Shown here: in pieces, positions 17,085 through 26,492 of the stretch
Layout: the number at the start of each line of letters is the position of its first letter
Numbering within the stretch: position 1 is the stretch's first letter
Source: DATBAX01 sp963723765
GTDB lineage: Bacteria; Acidobacteriota; Terriglobia; Terriglobales; Acidobacteriaceae
Assembly (NCBI GenBank): GCA_963723765.1
Contig: CAVRSD010000003.1
Span: 868,001-932,000, forward strand
DNA length: 64,000 nt
Reading direction: 5' to 3'
Notes under the pieces: generated by a model
What the model was told of the DNA's origin: nothing
Database searches by the model: none
What the model saw: the letters and a program-made list of their open reading frames with translations, nothing else
Program-made: the position numbers and the translations under genes

Positions 17085-18156
17085 AGCTCGCGCCGCTGTT
17101 TAAGACGTGAAGTCTTACCATCCTCCGCTGGGTGATCGCACCGGCCTGCGTATGGATTTCAATGAAAATACCGTTGGCTGCTCTCCGCGGGTTCTGCGAA
17201 CGCTTGCAGAAAATCAGTGGTGACCAGCTTGCGCGCTATCCGGAGCGTACGCCAATCGAAGCCATTGTGGCAGCTCACCTGAAGATCCAGCCGGAAGAAT
17301 TGTTACTGACCAACGGAACCGACGAAGCCATTCATCTGATTTGCGAAACTTATCTCGAACCGGAAACCGAGGCTCTGATCGTAGTGCCGACGTATTCGAT
17401 GTACGAAATTTATGCTGCTGCCACGGGCTGCCAACGTGATCTCGATTCCGGCGGCCGAAGATTTTCGCTTCCCGTTGGAACAGACTTCTTAGCCAGATCA
17501 GCGACCGCACTCGTTTGATCGCCATTGCAAACCCCAATAATCCGACGGGCTTATTGGTGTCAGGTCCCGAAGTGCTCCGTATCGCGGCTGCTGCGCCGCA
17601 GGCTGCCGTGCTTATTGATGAAGCTTATTTCGAATTCTGCGGCGAAACCGTACTCCCGGCCTTCCGCCAGTTTCCGAATATTTTTGTTTCAAGAACTTTT
17701 TCCAAAGCGTACGGACTTGCTGGCTTGCGCATCGGTGTACTTGTGGGGAACACCGAACAGGTGTCGCTGGTGGGCCGCATCGGTTCGCCCTACAGCGTGA
17801 ATTCGGTGGCGTTGGCCTGCCTTCCGGAAGCTCTTGCCGACCACGAATACATTGACCAGTATGTGAGAGAAGTTCTGCAAGGACGAAGACAACTCGAACA
17901 AGAGCTGTACACATGGGGAATCAAATATTGGCCAAGCCAGGCGAATTTTGCGCTTCTACGAATCAGCGAAGGCTCCAAGGCTTTCATTGCCGCCATGCGT
18001 GAACGCGGAATCCTCGTGCGTGATCGTTCCAGCGATCCTGGATGTGAAGGTTGTGTTCGAATCACTCTAGGATCGACCGCAGACAACGCGCGGCTTTTTG
18101 CAGTACTCCCCGAAGTCTTCGCACAAATTGGGCTCACAGAAAAGGCAAAAGCATGA
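17077..18156 (+). pseudogene. hisC: histidinol-phosphate aminotransferase, multiply disrupted
   Basis: With frames joined the protein reads MLKARAAV, then KSYHPPLGDRTGLRMDFNEN, SGDQLARYPERTP, LLLTNGTDEAIHLI, NPNNPTG, LIDEAYFEF, and the PLP-lysine motif RTFSKAYGLAGLRIG: a PLP aminotransferase of normal length (about 355 residues). As read it has an in-frame TAA at 17101-17103 and three +1 shifts: in AAAA at 17210-17213, in GGG near 17425-17427, and near 17484-17490. The uninterrupted 3' part is 17515-18156. It lies between hisD and hisB and overlaps hisB by ATGA. Either poor sequence or real decay. Confidence 0.85.
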
Positions 18157-18740
18157 GGAAAGCGGTGATCGAACGAACCACCAAAGAAACTGATATCCGG
18201 ATCGCACTGACGATCGACGGGAGGGGTCGCTACAAAGTTTCCACTGGCATTCGCTTTTTTGATCACATGTTGGAATTGTTTGCGCACCATGGCGGATTCG
18301 ATCTCGAACTCAGGGCCAAAGGCGATCTCGATGTGGACCAACATCACACGGTCGAAGATGTTGGCATCGGCCTGGGGCAAGCTTTTGCTAAAGCCCTCGG
18401 CAATAAACGCGGTATTCTCCGCGCCGGATATTTCGTCATGCCCATGGACGAAACGCTGGGCCTGGCCGCGGTCGATTTTTCCGGCCGCACCGCTGCCGTC
18501 ATTGACACCAAGGTGAAGACACGTCTGGTGGGGGATTTGCAATCAGAACTGGTATTCGATTTCTTCGAAGGCTTTGCTCGCGGCGCCCAAGCCAATGTGC
18601 ATGTAAAAACGCTCTACGGACGCTCGAATCATCACAAGATCGAAGCGCTTTTCAAAGCTTTTGCTCGAGCTTTAAGAGCCGCTTGTTGGCGGGACAAACA
18701 AATGGCACGACTACTGCCCAGCACCAAGGGACTGCTGTGA
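18153..18740 (+). CDS. hisB: imidazoleglycerol-phosphate dehydratase
   Basis: 195 residues from the ATG that overlaps the hisC stop. A longer frame from 18051 is inside hisC. HisB motifs with the metal-binding histidines are intact: TGIRFFDHMLELFAHHGG near residue 32, DQHHTVEDVGIGLGQA near 60, HVKTLYGRSNHHKIEALFKAFARAL near 150, and the terminal PSTKGLL. It dehydrates IGP to imidazole-acetol phosphate. This is the monofunctional form, without the histidinol-phosphatase domain; no phosphatase is seen in the operon. Confidence 0.95.
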   Translation: MRKAVIERTTKETDIRIALTIDGRGRYKVSTGIRFFDHMLELFAHHGGFDLELRAKGDLDVDQHHTVEDVGIGLGQAFAKALGNKRGILRAGYFVMPMDETLGLAAVDFSGRTAAVIDTKVKTRLVGDLQSELVFDFFEGFARGAQANVHVKTLYGRSNHHKIEALFKAFARALRAACWRDKQMARLLPSTKGLL

Positions 18741-19333
18741 CGATTGCGATTGTTGATTACGGCGTCGGCAACCTGGCGTCGGTAAAAAAGGCAGTGGATC
18801 GAGTCGGGGCTGACTCGTTGGTTACTACGGACCCCGAGGCAGTTGCGCATGCCCAGAAAATTGTACTGCCCGGCGTGGGACATTTTTCCGCAACTTCCGC
18901 GCTTAAGAAAACCGGGTTGCAAGATGCCATTCAGCATGCAATCAAGCGTGGCGTTCCATTTCTTGGCATCTGCGTGGGCATGCAGTGGATGCTCGAATCC
19001 AGTGAAGAAGCTCCCGATGTGAAGGGTCTGGGAATCTGGCCCGGTGCCTGCGAACACTTCCCTGCCTTGGTCAAGTCACCGCATGTGGGATGGAACCAAC
19101 TGGAGATTGGTGATCAATCTTCGCGACTGCTGCGCAATATTCCCAGCGGATCGTTCGTGTACTTTACCCACTCTTACCGGGTGCCGCTTATTGATGCAAC
19201 CACGGCGGAATCCGAGTATGGCGGAAAGTTTTCTGCGGTTGTGGAACAGGACAATCTCTTCGGCGTGCAGTTCCATCCGGAGAAATCTGGTGCGGCGGGA
19301 TTAAAATTGTTACAGAATTTCTGTTCGCTTTGA
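18737..19333 (+). CDS. hisH: imidazole glycerol phosphate synthase, glutamine amidotransferase subunit
   Basis: The GTG start overlaps the hisB stop (GTGA) and gives 198 residues starting TIAIVDYGVGNLASVKKA. The class I amidotransferase triad is visible: Cys in LGICVGMQWM near residue 80, and His and Glu in GVQFHPEKS near 180. It supplies ammonia to HisF. A frame extending to 18683 lies within hisB and is not used. Seven bases separate it from hisF. Confidence 0.94.
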   Translation: MTIAIVDYGVGNLASVKKAVDRVGADSLVTTDPEAVAHAQKIVLPGVGHFSATSALKKTGLQDAIQHAIKRGVPFLGICVGMQWMLESSEEAPDVKGLGIWPGACEHFPALVKSPHVGWNQLEIGDQSSRLLRNIPSGSFVYFTHSYRVPLIDATTAESEYGGKFSAVVEQDNLFGVQFHPEKSGAAGLKLLQNFCSL

Positions 19334-19340
19334 AATAAGA

Positions 19341-20115
19341 ATGCTGACGAAACGAATTATCGCCTGCCTGGATGTCGATGCCGGACGCGTCGTGAAGGGC
19401 GTACAGTTCCTCAATCTTCGCGATGCCGGCGATCCTGCGGAACTGGCCGCCGCTCATAGCGCATCCGGCGCCGACGAAATCGTATTGCTCGATATCTCGG
19501 CCACGCATGAAAATCGTTCTACTCTGCTCGACACGGTTCGCCGTACTGCGCGTGAATTATTCATCCCATTTATGGTTGGCGGGGGTATTCGCACTTTAGA
19601 AGACGCGGGCACAATCTTCGATGCCGGCGCTGACAAGATCAGTTTGAATTCCGCTGCGATTGCTCGTCCTGAGTTGATAACCGAGATCGCTCAGCGATTT
19701 GGATCACAAGCGGTGATTGTGGCCATTGACGCCAAGCGCAGCCACATCAAGTGCCAAGGCTATTTTGAGGCTTTCGTTCAAGGCGGACGGAAGCCCACGG
19801 GCCGAGACGCACTTATCTGGGCCCAGGAGGCGGAACAACGAGGTGCAGGCGAGATTTTACTGACCTCTATGGATCGCGATGGAACTGGTCAAGGATTCGA
19901 CTGCGAACTTACACGCACCGTCGCCCAGGCTGTGCGCATTCCTGTGATTGCTTCGGGTGGAGCAGGTGGGGCGCAGGACTTTCGCGGAAGTGTTTCGTGA
20001 AGGACATGCCGATGCTGCGCTGGCTGCGTCTATTTTTCACTTCGGCTTGAGTTCCCTCTCCGACCTTAAGCAGCACTTACGGTCCAATGATATTCCGGTG
20101 AGGTGGCCGTGCTGA
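19341..20115 (+). pseudogene. hisF: imidazole glycerol phosphate synthase, cyclase subunit, frameshifted near the end
   Basis: The first 210 residues are a normal HisF barrel: MLTKRIIACLDVDAGRVVKG with the catalytic Asp, GGGIRTLEDA, GADKISLNS, and DRDGTGQGFD with the second catalytic Asp. The frame then ends early at 20000. Removing one C in TTTCGCGG near 19983 restores QDFAEVFREGHADAALAASIFHFG and stops at 20115. Full length would be about 257 residues. As read, the last half-barrel strand is lost. The other operon genes around it are intact apart from hisC. Confidence 0.9.
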
Positions 20116-20801
20116 TTCCTTCGATTGATCTGATGAACGGCAAGATCGTGCAACTGGTACAAGGAGAAAAGAAGGCCCTGGAGTTCGACGACTTCGAGGA
20201 GTGGATCCAGCGTTTTTCGAATTTTCCCTTGGTGCAGCTCATTGATCTGGATGCCGCTATCGGTACAGGAAACAATCGGACGATCCTGGGACAATTTCTC
20301 AAACGTCTGCCATGTCAGGTGGGCGGCGGGATTCGCTCGATCGAATCGGCGGAGGAAATCCTTGCATTGGGAGCTCGCCGCGTCATTCTGGGTTCGACTC
20401 TGATTCACAACGGCGCAATCAATGTGCATTTTGCAAAAGAAATCGCGGCTTCATTGAGTCCGGAAAAGCTGGTATTTGCAGTCGATGCCAAAGGCGGGAA
20501 AGTTGCTATTCGTGGATGGCGCGAACTGACGGAGATCGCCCCCGTGGATATGGTCGAAGCTTTGCAGTCCTGGTGTGACGCGTTTCTCTACACACATATT
20601 GATACCGAAGGCCTGATGCAAGGGATTCCAATGAACACCGTGCGGGCCTTGCGTGTAGCCACATCGAAGCAATTGATCGTGGCCGGTGGAATCTCCAGCA
20701 ACGCGGAAATCGAGCAGTTGCATGAGTTGGGAGTGGATGCCGTGGTGGGAATGGCTTTATATCTCGGAAAGCTGGACTTGGATAAAGTTCAGCGGCGGTA
20801 A
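20109..20801 (+). CDS. hisA: ProFAR isomerase
   Basis: The GTG at 20109, 5 bases after GAGG, starts MLIPSIDLMNGKIVQLVQGE, 230 residues. A GTG at 20103 is an alternative. The TIM-barrel HisA motifs are seen: Asp in IPSIDL, VGGGIRSIESAEEIL near 75, and THIDTEGLMQGIPM near 160 with the second catalytic Asp. The sequence departs from the E. coli type (FAVDAKGGKVAIRGW) in the manner usual for Acidobacteriota. It overlaps the true hisF stop and is the last gene of the operon. Confidence 0.92.
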   Translation: MLIPSIDLMNGKIVQLVQGEKKALEFDDFEEWIQRFSNFPLVQLIDLDAAIGTGNNRTILGQFLKRLPCQVGGGIRSIESAEEILALGARRVILGSTLIHNGAINVHFAKEIAASLSPEKLVFAVDAKGGKVAIRGWRELTEIAPVDMVEALQSWCDAFLYTHIDTEGLMQGIPMNTVRALRVATSKQLIVAGGISSNAEIEQLHELGVDAVVGMALYLGKLDLDKVQRR

Positions 20802-20836
20802 AGTTTTTCCACCATCTTTCACAATGTATGGGCGGT

Positions 20837-20916
20837 CGTGGAAGAGCGGCGCTTTAAGCGCCGCGTGAGTGGCCTTAGCTTTATAACGCGGGCCTGGAAG
20901 GCTCCGCTCTTCCACG
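20837..20916. repeat. large inverted repeat / REP-like hairpin between hisA and P450
   Basis: Outer arms CGTGGAAGAGCGG (20837-20849) and CCGCTCTTCCACG (20904-20916) are perfect complements. The outer arm overlaps an inner palindrome GCGGCGCTTTAAGCGCCGC (20846-20864). It lies between two convergent genes and could terminate both, but there is no clear T run. It has the form of a dispersed intergenic repeat. Confidence 0.6.
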
Positions 20917-20955
20917 GCGGCGGAAAACTTCCACACGCCTCCACGGATTCGCCTA

Positions 20956-22321
20956 CTACCGCTTCTCCAGAACTACCTTGATGCCGTAACGCGGCCTGAG
21001 CGTGATCGAGGCAATCGGCACCACGGGATGCTCCGGCACAAGATGGAAACGGAAATGCTGCGCGATTGTGGCCAGCACCAGCGAGGTTTCCATCAGCGCA
21101 AAGGTGTTACCAATGCATTGACGCGGCCCGCCACCGAAGGGAAAGTAAGCGAAGCGTGGAATCCGCTTCATTAAATCTCCCTCCCATCGCTCCGGGACGG
21201 AACTCTTCGGGGACGTCGTACCATCGCGGATCGCGATGGACAGCCCACTGAGCAACGGTGACGCCCGACCCCTTACGAACTTTGTATCCGGCAATCTCTG
21301 TATCTTCGACAGCCATGCGAGCCATTCCCCACGCCGGCGGATACAAGCGCAGGGATTCCGTGATCACCTGCTCGGTATAGCGAAGGATCGGTAAATCGTC
21401 GAGAGTCGGCGTTCGGCCTTGTAATACGGAATCCAGTTCGGCATGCAGCTTCGCTTCAACCTCGGGATGTTGTGCCAGCAGCCACCACGTCCAGGAAAGT
21501 GCAACCGCTGTAGTTTCGTGTCCCGCCAGAAAGATGGTCAGGGCTTCATCGCGAAGTTGCCGGTCGCTCATCTGGGAACCATCTTCGTCTTGCGCCTGCA
21601 GCAGCATCGACAAAAGATCGCCGCGATCCTCGCCGGAAGCGCGCCGTTCCCGAATAATTCTGTAAATAATTTTGTCCAGACGACGCACCGCCAGCTCTGC
21701 CCGAATATTCGTGGGCGTTGGCAGCCATCCCGGTACCAGCATCAGGCGGCGAAAATCGGAGTTCAGCTCCATGAGCGCTTCGAGCGCATGGCCTACCTCC
21801 TTCGCCTCCTGGGTTACCTCTATGCCGAATAGCGTTTTGCCCACAATTTGCAGGGTCAGGCCCATCATCTCGACATGAATGTCGCGTTCTTCGCCATCTC
21901 TCCAGGTTTTCACCAGGTTCTCGGCGTAGTGAGTCATCGATTCCGCATAAGAAGCGATGCGGGCCCGATGGAATGCAGGCTGTGCGAGGCGACGCTGCTT
22001 TAACCAGAAATCGCCTTCGCTGGTTAGTAATCCTTTGCCGAACAGACGCCTGTTGGCCTTCAATACACGTCCTTTCCCGAATTTTCGCGCCTGGGTTACC
22101 AACACTTCTTCGATGGCATCGGGATGATTTACAAAATAAATCCGAAACTTTAGGAAGCGCAAACCAATCACATCGCCGTAGGTACGGATGGCTTCAGGAA
22201 GAAAACTTAGCGGATCCCGGCTATATGTGGAAAAACTGCCTTTCCACCCGCTCGAAGGCGGGCCGGGCGGAAACTCCTCATTGGGCATGATCGTATAAAT
22301 GCTACGCTGTAGATAAGACAT
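20956..22321 (-). pseudogene. cytochrome P450, frameshifted before the heme-binding loop
   Basis: The N-terminal 390 residues are a typical P450: PPGPPSSGWKG, LTSEGDFWLKQRRLAQPAFHR (C helix), FLAGHETTAVALSW (I helix), ESLRLYPPAWGMAR (ExxR). The heme loop FPFGGGPRQCIGNTFALME and the end GIKVVLEKR are read in the next frame. Removing one G near 21190-21194 joins them as EEFRPERWEGDLMKRIPRF, total about 454 residues. As read (21107-22321) the enzyme would lack its heme cysteine. It resembles CYP102-like or fatty-acid type P450s; the substrate is unknown. It is divergent from the GH15 gene with 57 bases between. Confidence 0.88.
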
Positions 22322-22378
22322 GGGTCAAAGCAGCGAATTGCGCGAGCGGCACAACTAGCAGAAACGCGAGGACAATTT

Positions 22379-24784
22379 GTGAGTAGCTCTGAAAAATTCG
22401 CTCCGGGATGGCCTGGAATTGAACCGCGCTGGACGTCCAGCTCCAAGACCGGCGTGGGCACTGCATTGAACCAGCACAGCCGCGTCTGGTTCACCTTGAG
22501 CCATGGCATTCTCAACGAGGTGTATTACCCGAGGGTTGACCAGGCGTGTACTCGCGACCTGGGGCTCATGGTGGCGAACGGCAAGAATTTATTTTCGGAA
22601 GAAAAACGCCACTGCACTTTTCAGATCGCTCCAGTCGAGCCTGGCGTTCCTGCCTATGAGCTCATCAACACTGAAATCGCTGGCCGATATCGGATCGAAA
22701 AAGAAGTACTAACCGATCCTTACCGAAATGTAGTGCTGCAAAAGATCAAGTTCATCCCTTTGGTGGGAAAACTTTCGGACTATCAGCTGTATGCAATCCT
22801 GTCTCCTCATATCGCGAATTGTGGTTATGAAAATACCGGATGGGTCGCCGACTACAAGGGAACCCCCATGCTCTTCGCGCAACGGCAAGACACAGCACTT
22901 GCTTTTGCATGCTCGGTGCCATGGCGAAAAATGTCGGTGGGTTTTGTGGGCACTTCTGACAGCTGGCAGGATGTTTCGCAGAATTACCAGATGACCTGGA
23001 ATTACACCCGAGCCGAAAATGGAAATATCGCATTGACCGGGCAAGTTGACCTGGACGCATGTAACGGCGAATTCGTACTGGCGTTGGGTTTCGGAGGGAT
23101 TTGGGCAGAGGCTGCGCAACAAGCGCGGGCCAGCCTGCTCGATCATTACGAAGAACTCATGGAACACTACGTCCGGCACTGGAAGCGTTGGCAGGGCACT
23201 CTACTCAACCTGGATGAGCCGCAGACCGAGCATGATCTCTATCGCGCCAGCGCCTCCTGTTTGCGCGTCCATGAATCGAAGGACTTTCTCGGAGGAGTGA
23301 TCGCCAGTCTGTCCATCCCGTGGGGTTTTAACAAGGGCGACGAAGACCTGGGCGGCTATCACCTGGTCTGGCCGCGTGACCTGGTGGAAACCGCGTGTGG
23401 CTTTCTCGCGGCCGGCGCACCTGAGGATGCCATCCGAGTACTTCGCTATCTCGAATCCACGCAGGAAGACGACGGACATTGGGCGCAAAATATGTGGCTC
23501 GATGGACGTCCTTACTGGAATGGCTTGCAGATGGACGAGGCGGCATTTCCAATTTTGCTGGTCGATTTACTGCGGCGGGAAGCGCCTGTGTTGCTGGGAG
23601 ATCTCCATCGCTGGTGGAGGTTGGTACGTCGCGCCGCAAGTTTCATTGTCAGCAACGGTCCAGTCACCCAGCAAGACCGCTGGGAGGAAGATGCAGGGTA
23701 TTCGCCGTTCACGCTGGCGGTGGAAATCGCAGGACTGTTAGCCGCTGCAGACCTCGCGGATGCGGTTGGTCAACAACCGATTGCGAAGTTCTTACGGGAA
23801 ACGGCAGACGCGTGGAACGACAATATCGAACGCTGGACTTACGCCACCAATAGCGAACTGGCACGACAGATGGGCGTGGATGGATATTACGTCCGCATCG
23901 CCCCTCCGGAGGAAGATTGCGCTGCTTCCCTCTCGGATGGATTCGTTCCCATCAAGAACCGGCCACCAGGACAGAATGCCGAAGCCGCGACCCATATCGT
24001 TAGTCCGGATGCACTGGCGTTGGTGCGTTTCGGACTGCGCGCTCCGGACGATCCACGCATCGTGAATACGGTGAAAGTCATTGACGCTTTGTTGAAAGTA
24101 AACTTACCCCAGGGTCCCTGCTGGTATCGCTACAACGGCGACGGGTACGGTGAGCACGAAGATGGATCGCCCTTCGATGGCACCGGCATCGGCCGGCCAT
24201 GGCCATTGCTGGCAGGCGAGCGAGCGCATTACGAATTAGCGGCGGGACGGCGAAAAGTCGCAGAAGAATTATTGCGAGTGATGGAACTCTCCACCGAATA
24301 CAGCCGCTTGATTCCCGAGCAGGTGTGGGATGCTGCCGACATCCCGGCCCGCGAATTGTTTGCCGGCAAACCTTCAGGTTCGGCCTGTCCCCTGGTGTGG
24401 GCGCACTCGGAGTACATCAAGCTGCGGCGTTCTTTACGCGACGGAAAAATCTTCGACCAACCTCTGCAAACCGTGCAACGGTATGTTTTCGATCAGCAAA
24501 AATCCAGAGTCTTTGGCTGGCGGTTCAACAACAAATGCCGGAGCATACCAAAAGGAAAGCAGCTGCGGCTGGCACTGATGGCTCCCGCAATGGTGCACTG
24601 GAGCGTCGACGGCTGGCAGACTTCCCAGGATACGAATACATGGGACACCGGGCTGGGCATTCATGCGGCAGACTTGCCGACCGATAAACTGGCGGGTGGA
24701 CGCGAAATTCTATTTACCTTCTATTGGCAGCAGGTACAACATTGGGAAGGAACAAATTTTTCGGTAATCGTGGAAAACACCTGA
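22379..24784 (+). CDS. GH15 glucoamylase / glucodextranase-like hydrolase
   Basis: 801 residues from a GTG that follows GAGG. The N-terminal domain (1-270) is the beta-sandwich of glucodextranase-type enzymes (TGVGTALNQHSRVWFTLSHG, NEVYYPRVDQA). The catalytic alpha/alpha barrel follows: GGYHLVWPRDLVETACGFLAAG near 335, the general-acid region WNGLQMDEAAFPI near 385, and the general-base region GRPWPLLAGERAHYELA near 605. A C-terminal beta domain ends the protein. It releases glucose from the non-reducing ends of alpha-glucans. No signal peptide is seen, so it may act on cytoplasmic glycogen-type polymer. Confidence 0.92.
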   Translation: MSSSEKFAPGWPGIEPRWTSSSKTGVGTALNQHSRVWFTLSHGILNEVYYPRVDQACTRDLGLMVANGKNLFSEEKRHCTFQIAPVEPGVPAYELINTEIAGRYRIEKEVLTDPYRNVVLQKIKFIPLVGKLSDYQLYAILSPHIANCGYENTGWVADYKGTPMLFAQRQDTALAFACSVPWRKMSVGFVGTSDSWQDVSQNYQMTWNYTRAENGNIALTGQVDLDACNGEFVLALGFGGIWAEAAQQARASLLDHYEELMEHYVRHWKRWQGTLLNLDEPQTEHDLYRASASCLRVHESKDFLGGVIASLSIPWGFNKGDEDLGGYHLVWPRDLVETACGFLAAGAPEDAIRVLRYLESTQEDDGHWAQNMWLDGRPYWNGLQMDEAAFPILLVDLLRREAPVLLGDLHRWWRLVRRAASFIVSNGPVTQQDRWEEDAGYSPFTLAVEIAGLLAAADLADAVGQQPIAKFLRETADAWNDNIERWTYATNSELARQMGVDGYYVRIAPPEEDCAASLSDGFVPIKNRPPGQNAEAATHIVSPDALALVRFGLRAPDDPRIVNTVKVIDALLKVNLPQGPCWYRYNGDGYGEHEDGSPFDGTGIGRPWPLLAGERAHYELAAGRRKVAEELLRVMELSTEYSRLIPEQVWDAADIPARELFAGKPSGSACPLVWAHSEYIKLRRSLRDGKIFDQPLQTVQRYVFDQQKSRVFGWRFNNKCRSIPKGKQLRLALMAPAMVHWSVDGWQTSQDTNTWDTGLGIHAADLPTDKLAGGREILFTFYWQQVQHWEGTNFSVIVENT

Positions 24785-24785
24785 A

Positions 24786-26468
24786 CTATCGCAATCCTTC
24801 GCCAGTATAGGTCAGTTCCACGACCGTGCAATCGTCATTCAACGGCGTGCCCCCGCAGAAAATGGCCACCGCGGCGAATATGTCTTCCATGTTCCCTTTT
24901 TTGGCGGCTATCTCCAGGCGCTCATTGTCGAAGAAATCCCCATGTGCGTTTTCCGCCTCGGTAACTCCGTCCGTCACCAGAACCAAGCGGTCCCCCGGAT
25001 GTAAGTTGGCGCGGTCACTTTCATAGGTGGCGTCCGACAGCAGGCCGACCGGCAAATTGCCATGGCTGGGCCGGATCACTTCGTGATTGCAAACCAGCAG
25101 AGGCGGCACATGCCCACAATTGACGTACTCCAGTTCGCCATCGCGACGAAGCCGGGCAATGATCACGGTCGCGTATTTTTCTCCAATGTGTTTATGGGTG
25201 AAAAAATTATTCACCGCCGCCATGATCTCGGGCAGCGGCATGCGCGCAATCAACTGCGAATAAATCATTCCTTGCAACGTCGAGGCCAGCAGAGCTGCGG
25301 AAACTCCCTTGCCACTAACATCGGCGAGAACCACAGCCAAGCCGTCTTCGGTATTGACCGCGTCGAAGAAATCGCCCCCGATTTCCTTACAAGAAAGATT
25401 TCTCCCGCCCATGCGCGCGAATGGAACTTCAGGGATGGTGACCGCCATGAGTCCCTGTTGAATCGACGCCGCAATCGCCAATTCCTGCTGATAACGACGG
25501 GATGCCTCCTCCGCTTGCACCAGACGGGCATTCTCGATCAGGGATGCTGCCTCAGTCGCGATGACCCGCAAAATGTCGTTACTCACGCTGGAGATGTCGC
25601 GGGAAGCAAAGCGAGAATCTACATAGAGCGCACCCATTACTTCAGCATTCGGCGAGGTTGCCGGTGCGTCCACGTCACGAGTCGTTTGTACCTGAGGCTT
25701 GCGCAGCGGGATACAGATGACGGTCCGCAAATCGTACGCCACGATGCTCTGGCGGCCGGCCAGGTCGAGCGACTGGCTGGTATCGGTAAGTACGAACTCT
25801 GAGTTCGATTTCAACGCATCGTCAAGAATGGAATGGGAGATGGTCTTGTCATCGAGCATCGCCTCGCCCTTGGAGTTGCGTCCGGCGGCCAAACGCAAAT
25901 TGCCGGCATCATTCTTCATGAATACGTAGCCGCGCTCGGCACGCGTGAGCTTGAGCGTGGTATCCAATAGCGTGACAAGGATTTCGTCGAGAACACCGGT
26001 GGTATTCAGTTTGCGGGCCGCTTCCAGAAACAAAGTCAGCTTTTCCAGGTCTGTCGTCTGCTCCGAAATGTGTATTCCGGAAATCTGGCTTAAGAAATCG
26101 CGCGCCGTGTTCGAGGTTCCGTGCTGCGGATTAAAAACGATGTAGACGACTTCGCGAACTCCGAATTCCATCCGGTCGTTCTTTTCCAGAACTTTCCGGT
26201 CGATCCGTTCGCCATTTACGTAGGTCCCGTGCTTGCTGCCCAGATCGATCACGGCAAACTGACCATTTTCTGACACGATCATCGCGTGATCGCGCGAAAC
26301 TCGTGGGTCCGCAATGACCAGATCTTTGTCCACTTTCCGGCCCACCGTATACGGGCTATGCTCGAGCACAATGGTGCGCTGCTCGTTTCCCTGAACGAAA
26401 ACCAGCGTAGGGAAAACTCCCGAAGATGCTGCGTCGGACCCTTGACCCGTGATTGTCTGGAAAGCCAT
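24786..26468 (-). CDS. FHA-GAF-PP2C (SpoIIE-type) signalling phosphatase
   Basis: 560 residues. An FHA phosphothreonine-binding domain (YTVGRKVDKDLVI..RVSRDHA...LGSKHGTYVNG, about 30-115) is followed by a GAF domain (150-310), a short coiled coil (RLVQAEEASRRYQQELAIAASIQQGLM), and a SpoIIE/RsbU PP2C domain (GGDFFDAV, LADVSGKGVSAALLAS, VNCGHVPPLLV, LVLVTDGVTEAEN). RsbU-type phosphatases dephosphorylate a STAS anti-anti-sigma protein. Exactly such a protein is encoded 24 bases upstream at 26493-26861, so the pair is probably a partner-switching module. The cognate kinase is not here. Confidence 0.92.
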   Translation of the reverse strand: MAFQTITGQGSDAASSGVFPTLVFVQGNEQRTIVLEHSPYTVGRKVDKDLVIADPRVSRDHAMIVSENGQFAVIDLGSKHGTYVNGERIDRKVLEKNDRMEFGVREVVYIVFNPQHGTSNTARDFLSQISGIHISEQTTDLEKLTLFLEAARKLNTTGVLDEILVTLLDTTLKLTRAERGYVFMKNDAGNLRLAAGRNSKGEAMLDDKTISHSILDDALKSNSEFVLTDTSQSLDLAGRQSIVAYDLRTVICIPLRKPQVQTTRDVDAPATSPNAEVMGALYVDSRFASRDISSVSNDILRVIATEAASLIENARLVQAEEASRRYQQELAIAASIQQGLMAVTIPEVPFARMGGRNLSCKEIGGDFFDAVNTEDGLAVVLADVSGKGVSAALLASTLQGMIYSQLIARMPLPEIMAAVNNFFTHKHIGEKYATVIIARLRRDGELEYVNCGHVPPLLVCNHEVIRPSHGNLPVGLLSDATYESDRANLHPGDRLVLVTDGVTEAENAHGDFFDNERLEIAAKKGNMEDIFAAVAIFCGGTPLNDDCTVVELTYTGEGLR

Positions 26469-26492
26469 GGATGCCCTGAAATAACTCTTTAC

